A stretch of DNA of 64,000 nt from Ectobius pallidus (lineage: Eukaryota; Arthropoda; Insecta; Blattodea; Ectobiidae). The stretch spans positions 147,155,265 through 147,219,264 of the forward strand of contig CAXKWD010000005.1 in NCBI GenBank assembly GCA_964059195.1, read 5' to 3'. Under the pieces are notes generated by a model, which was given only the letters and a program-made list of their open reading frames with translations, did not search any database and had not been told where the DNA came from. Below, piece by piece: positions 60,401 to 64,000 of the stretch. A program made the position numbers and the translations under genes. The stretch's first letter is position 1. Each line of letters begins with the position of its first letter.

Positions 60401-63400
60401 TGTAGCATATTTCAAGTTTGTAGCTAATCTGGAAGAGGACAAACATTAATGTCAGTGATTCAGCCCATTTTCGGTGGCTTTCTAGGGCTAAAGATTTTAA
60501 AAATGTACTTTTTGGAATTTCCCTGTGGTTTGCAGCCTAAAAGCTATACGTGTAGCATATTTCAAGTTTATAGCTAATCTGGAAGTGGACAAACATTAAT
60601 GTCATTGAGTCAGCCCTTTTACGGGGGCTTTTTAGGGCTAAAAATTTAAAAAATGTACTTTTTGCAATTATCCTGAGGTTTACAGCCTAAAAGCTATACG
60701 TGTAGCATATTTCAAGTTTGTAGCTAATCTGGAAGAGGACAAACATTAATGTCAGTCAGTCAGCCCTTTTTCGGGGGCTTTTTAGAGTTAAAAAATTAAA
60801 AAGTGTACTTCTTATAATTTTCCTGTAGTTTACAGCCTAAAAGCTATACGTGTAGCATATTTCAAGTTTGTAGCTAATCTGGAAGTGGACAAACATTAAT
60901 GTCAGTGAGTCAGCCTTTTTTCGGGGGCTTTTTAGGGCTAAAGTTCAAAAAATGTACTTTTTGGAATTTTCCTGAGGTTTACAGTCTTAATGCTATACGT
61001 GTAGCATATTTCAAGTTTCTAGCTAATCTGGAAGTGGACAAGCATTAATGTCAGTGAGTCAGCCGTTTTTCGGGGGCTTTAGAGGGCTAAAAATTTAAAG
61101 AATGTACTTTTTGGGATTTTCCTGAGCTTTACAGCCTAAAAGCTATACGTGTAGCATATTTCAAGTTTCTAGCTAATCTGGAAGTGAACCAACATTGTCA
61201 GTGAGTGAGCCCTTTTTCTGGGGCCTTTTAGGGCTAAAAATTTTAAAAATGTACTTTTTGGAATTTTCCTGTAGTTTACAGCCTAAAAGCTATACGTGTA
61301 GCATATTTCAAGTTTGTAGCTTATCTGGAAGTGGAAAAACTTTATTGTCAGTGAGTCAGCCCTTTTTCGGGGGGGGGGGTTTATGGCTAAGAATTAGGAA
61401 AACGTGCTTTTTGGAATTTTCCTGTGGTTTACAGCCTAAAAGCTATACGTGTAGCATATTTCAAGTTTGTAGCTAATCTGGAAGAGGACAAACATTAATG
61501 TCAGTGAGTCAGCCCTTTTTCGGGAGCTTTTTAGGGCTACAAATTAAAAAATGTATTTTTTGGAATTTTCCTCTAGCCTACAGCCTGAAAGCTATACGTG
61601 TAGCATATTTCAAGTTTGTAGCTAATCTGGAAGTGGACAAACATTAATGTCAGTGAGTGAGCCCTTTTTCGGGGAGTTTTTAGGGCTAAAAATTAAGAAA
61701 ATGTGCTTTTTGGAATTTTCCTGTGGTTTACAGACTAAAAGCTATACGTGTAGCATATTTCAAGTTTCTAGCTAATCTGGAATTGGACTAACATTAATGT
61801 CAGTGAGTGAGCCCTTTTTCGGGGGTTTTTAGGGCTAAAAATTTAAAACACGTACATTTTGCTATTTTCCTGTGGTTTACTGCCTAAAAGCTATACGTGT
61901 AGCATATTTCAAGTTTCTAGCTAATCTGGAAGTGAACAAACATAAATGTCAGGGAGTGAGCCCTTTTTCGGGTGGTTTTTAGGTCTAAAAATTTTAAAAA
62001 TGTACATTTTTGAATATTCCTGTGGTTTACAGCCTAAAAGCTATACGTGTAGCATATTTCATGTTTGTAGCTAATCTGGAAGTTGACAAACATTAATGAC
62101 AGTGAGTCAGCCCTTTTTCGGGGGCTTTTTAGGGCTAAAGTTCAAAAAATGTACTTTTTGGAATTTTCCTGAGGTTTACAGTCTAAAAGCTATACGTGTA
62201 GCATATTTCAAGTTTCTAACTAATCTGGAAGTGGACAAGCATTAATGTCAGTGAGTCAGCCGTTTTTCGGGGGCTTTTTAGGGCTAAAAATTTAAAAAAT
62301 GTACTTTTTGGGATTTTCCTGAGCTTTACAGCCTAAAAGCTATACGTGTAGCATATTTCAAGTTTCTAGCTAATCTGGAAGTGTACAAACATTAATGTCA
62401 GTGAGTCAGCCCTTTTTCGGGTGGTTTTTAGGTCTAAAAATTTAAAAAATGTACATTTTTGAATATTCCTGTGGTTTACAGCCTAAAAGCTATACGTGTA
62501 GCATATTTCAAGTTTCTAGCTAATCTGGAAGTGAACCAACATTAATGTCAGTGAGTGAGCCCTTTTTCTGGGGCCTTTTAGGGCTAAAAATTTTAAAAAT
62601 GTACTTTTTGGAATTTTCCTGTAGTTTACAGCCTAAAAGCTATACGTGTAGCATATTTCAAGTTTGTAGCTTATCTGGAAGTGGAAAAACTTTATTGTCA
62701 GTGAGTCAGCCCTTTTTCGGGGGGGGGGGGGTTTATGGCTAAGAATTAGGAAAACGTGCTTTTTGGAATTTTCCTGTGGTTTACAGCCTAAAAGCTATAC
62801 GTGTAGCATATTTCAAGTTTGTAGCTAATCTGGAAGAGGACAAACATTAATGTCAGTGAGTCAGCCCTTTTTCGGGAGCTTTTTAGGGCTATAAATTAAA
62901 AAATGTATTTTTTCGAATTTTCCTCTAGCCTACAGCCTGAAAGCTATACGTGTAGCATATTTCAAGTTTGTAGCTAATCTGGAAGTGGACAAACATTAAT
63001 GTCAGTGAGTGAGCCCTTTTCGGGGAGTTTTTAGGGCTAAAAATTAAGAAAATATGCTTTTTGGAATTTTCCTGTGGTTTACAGACTAAAAGCTATACGT
63101 GTAGCATATTTCAAGTTTCTAGCTAATCTGGAAGTGGACTAACATTAATGTCAGTGAGTGAGCCCTTTTTCGGGGGGTTTTTAGGGCTAAAAATTTAAAA
63201 CACGTACATTTTGCTATTTTCCTGTGGTTTACTGCCTAAAAGCTATACGTGTAGCATATTTCAAATTTGTAGCTAATCTGGAAGAGGACAAACATTAATG
63301 TCAGTGAGTCAGCCCTTTTTCGGGGGCTTTTTAGGGCTTAAAATAAAAAAATTTACATTTTGGAATTTTCAGAGTATTTTACAGCCTGAAAGCTATACGT

Positions 63401-64000
63401 GTAGCATATTTCAAGTTTGTAGCTAATCTGGAAGTGGACAAACATTAATGTCAGTGAGTCAGCCCTTTTTCTGGGGCTTTTTTGGACTATATATTTAAAA
63501 AATTTACTTTTTGGAATTTTCCTGTGGTTTACAGCCTAAGAGCTATACCTGTAGCATATTTCAAGTTTCTAGCTGTTCTATAAGTGAACGAACATTATTA
63601 TCAGTCAGTGAGCCCTTTTTCGGGTGGTATTAAGGGGTAAAAATTTTAAAAACGTCCTTTTGGAATTTTCCTGTTTTTTACAGCCTAAAAGCTATACGTG
63701 TAGCATATTTGAAGTTTCTAGCTAATCTGGAAGTGGACAAACATTTATGTCAGTGAGTCAGCCCTTTTTTGGGGACTTTTTAGGGCTAAAAATTTAAAAA
63801 ATGCACTTTTTGGAATTTCCTGTAGTTTACAGCCTAAAAGGTATACGTGTAGCATATTTCAAGTCTCTAGCTAATCTGGAAGTGGACAAACATTAATATC
63901 AGTGAGTGAGCTTTTTTCGGGGGCTTCTTAGGGTTAAAAATATAAAAAATGTACTTTTTCGAATTTTCCTGTAGTTTACAGCCTAAAAGCTATACGTGTA

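Larger units (their letters stand above)
48388..64000 (+). repeat. 150-bp satellite array, about 104 monomers
   Basis: Head-to-tail monomers averaging 150 bp, all in one orientation, fill the last 15.6 kb and continue past the window. A typical monomer runs GTACTTTTTGGAATTTTCCT, GTGGTTTACAGCC, AGCTATACGTGTAGCATATT, TCAAGTTTCTAGCTAATC, GGAAGTGGACAAACATTAAT, GTCAGTGAGTCAGCCC, TTTTTCGGGGGC, TTTTTAGGGCTAAAAATTT. The central block AGCTATACGTGTAGCATATT is the best conserved. Variation concentrates in the G run after TTTTTC and in the A/T linker. Because 150 is divisible by three, frames persist across monomers and give repeated FLEFSC...SYTCSIFQV peptides. Most are broken at the CTAATC region, and I do not regard them as coding. 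No interrupting transposon is seen. Confidence 0.95.

Noticed and set aside
48933..62742. Repeated open frames giving MSVSEPFF.../FLEFSC...SYTCSIFQV peptides
   Set aside because: They are frames through a 150-bp satellite whose period is divisible by three. They start and stop by chance variants in single monomers and show no coding constraint.
48388..64000. CRISPR-like array of repeats
   Set aside because: The whole 150-bp monomer is conserved head to tail. There are no unique spacers and the context is eukaryotic.
48388..64000. Rho-independent terminator-like AGCCCTTTTTCGGGGGCTTTTT in each monomer
   Set aside because: The resemblance is real but the DNA is a eukaryotic satellite, where this signal has no terminator role.

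Overview
The window looks like non-coding, transposon-rich DNA from a large AT-rich animal genome, most likely an insect. A cockroach or relative is plausible from the mix of element types, but that is an inference and no sequence here proves the species. I find no host protein-coding gene that I can support. The longer open frames are transposon remnants, translations of tRNA-like or microsatellite DNA, or frames running through a satellite whose 150-base period preserves reading frame.

Layout. Positions 1 to about 37,900 are AT-rich intergenic DNA carrying scattered, mostly dead elements. These include hAT, Tc1/mariner, Helitron and several non-LTR retrotransposon tails, two tRNA-derived SINE families, small TIR elements with recognisable target-site duplications, and AT or GAA microsatellites. 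A perfect 121-bp inverted repeat (2533-2653 and 2721-2841) carries a tRNA-like gene on each arm and is flanked by an 11-bp direct repeat. A perfect 42-bp snap-back palindrome (24183-24273) ends a retrotransposon fragment.

Positions 37,905-42,613 hold the most informative structure. The C-terminal reading frame of a non-LTR retrotransposon is split by a 4,226-bp insertion. It begins with a Helitron 5' end (TC...) at 38233 and ends with a Helitron 3' hairpin and CTAG at 42458, between host A and T. Removing 38233-42458 restores the retrotransposon frame exactly through to its stop. The insertion contains two related Helitron copies with 1.1 kb of unrelated DNA between them. The 3' end of the first copy is degraded (ATAG instead of CTAG, weak hairpin), which fits read-through past a failed terminator and capture of flanking DNA. 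A hAT MITE and a second insert are nested inside the second copy.

Positions 42,699-47,586 carry a mariner deletion derivative, a SINE, a divergent Helitron fragment and a hAT MITE. That MITE is also present, inverted, at the very start of the window.

Positions 48,388-64,000 are one continuous head-to-tail satellite array, about 104 monomers of about 150 bp. It runs off the right edge. The monomers contain short dyad symmetries, and blocks of several to ten monomers have been re-duplicated at different offsets. I do not recognise this satellite family; it is the strongest candidate for a previously undescribed sequence here.
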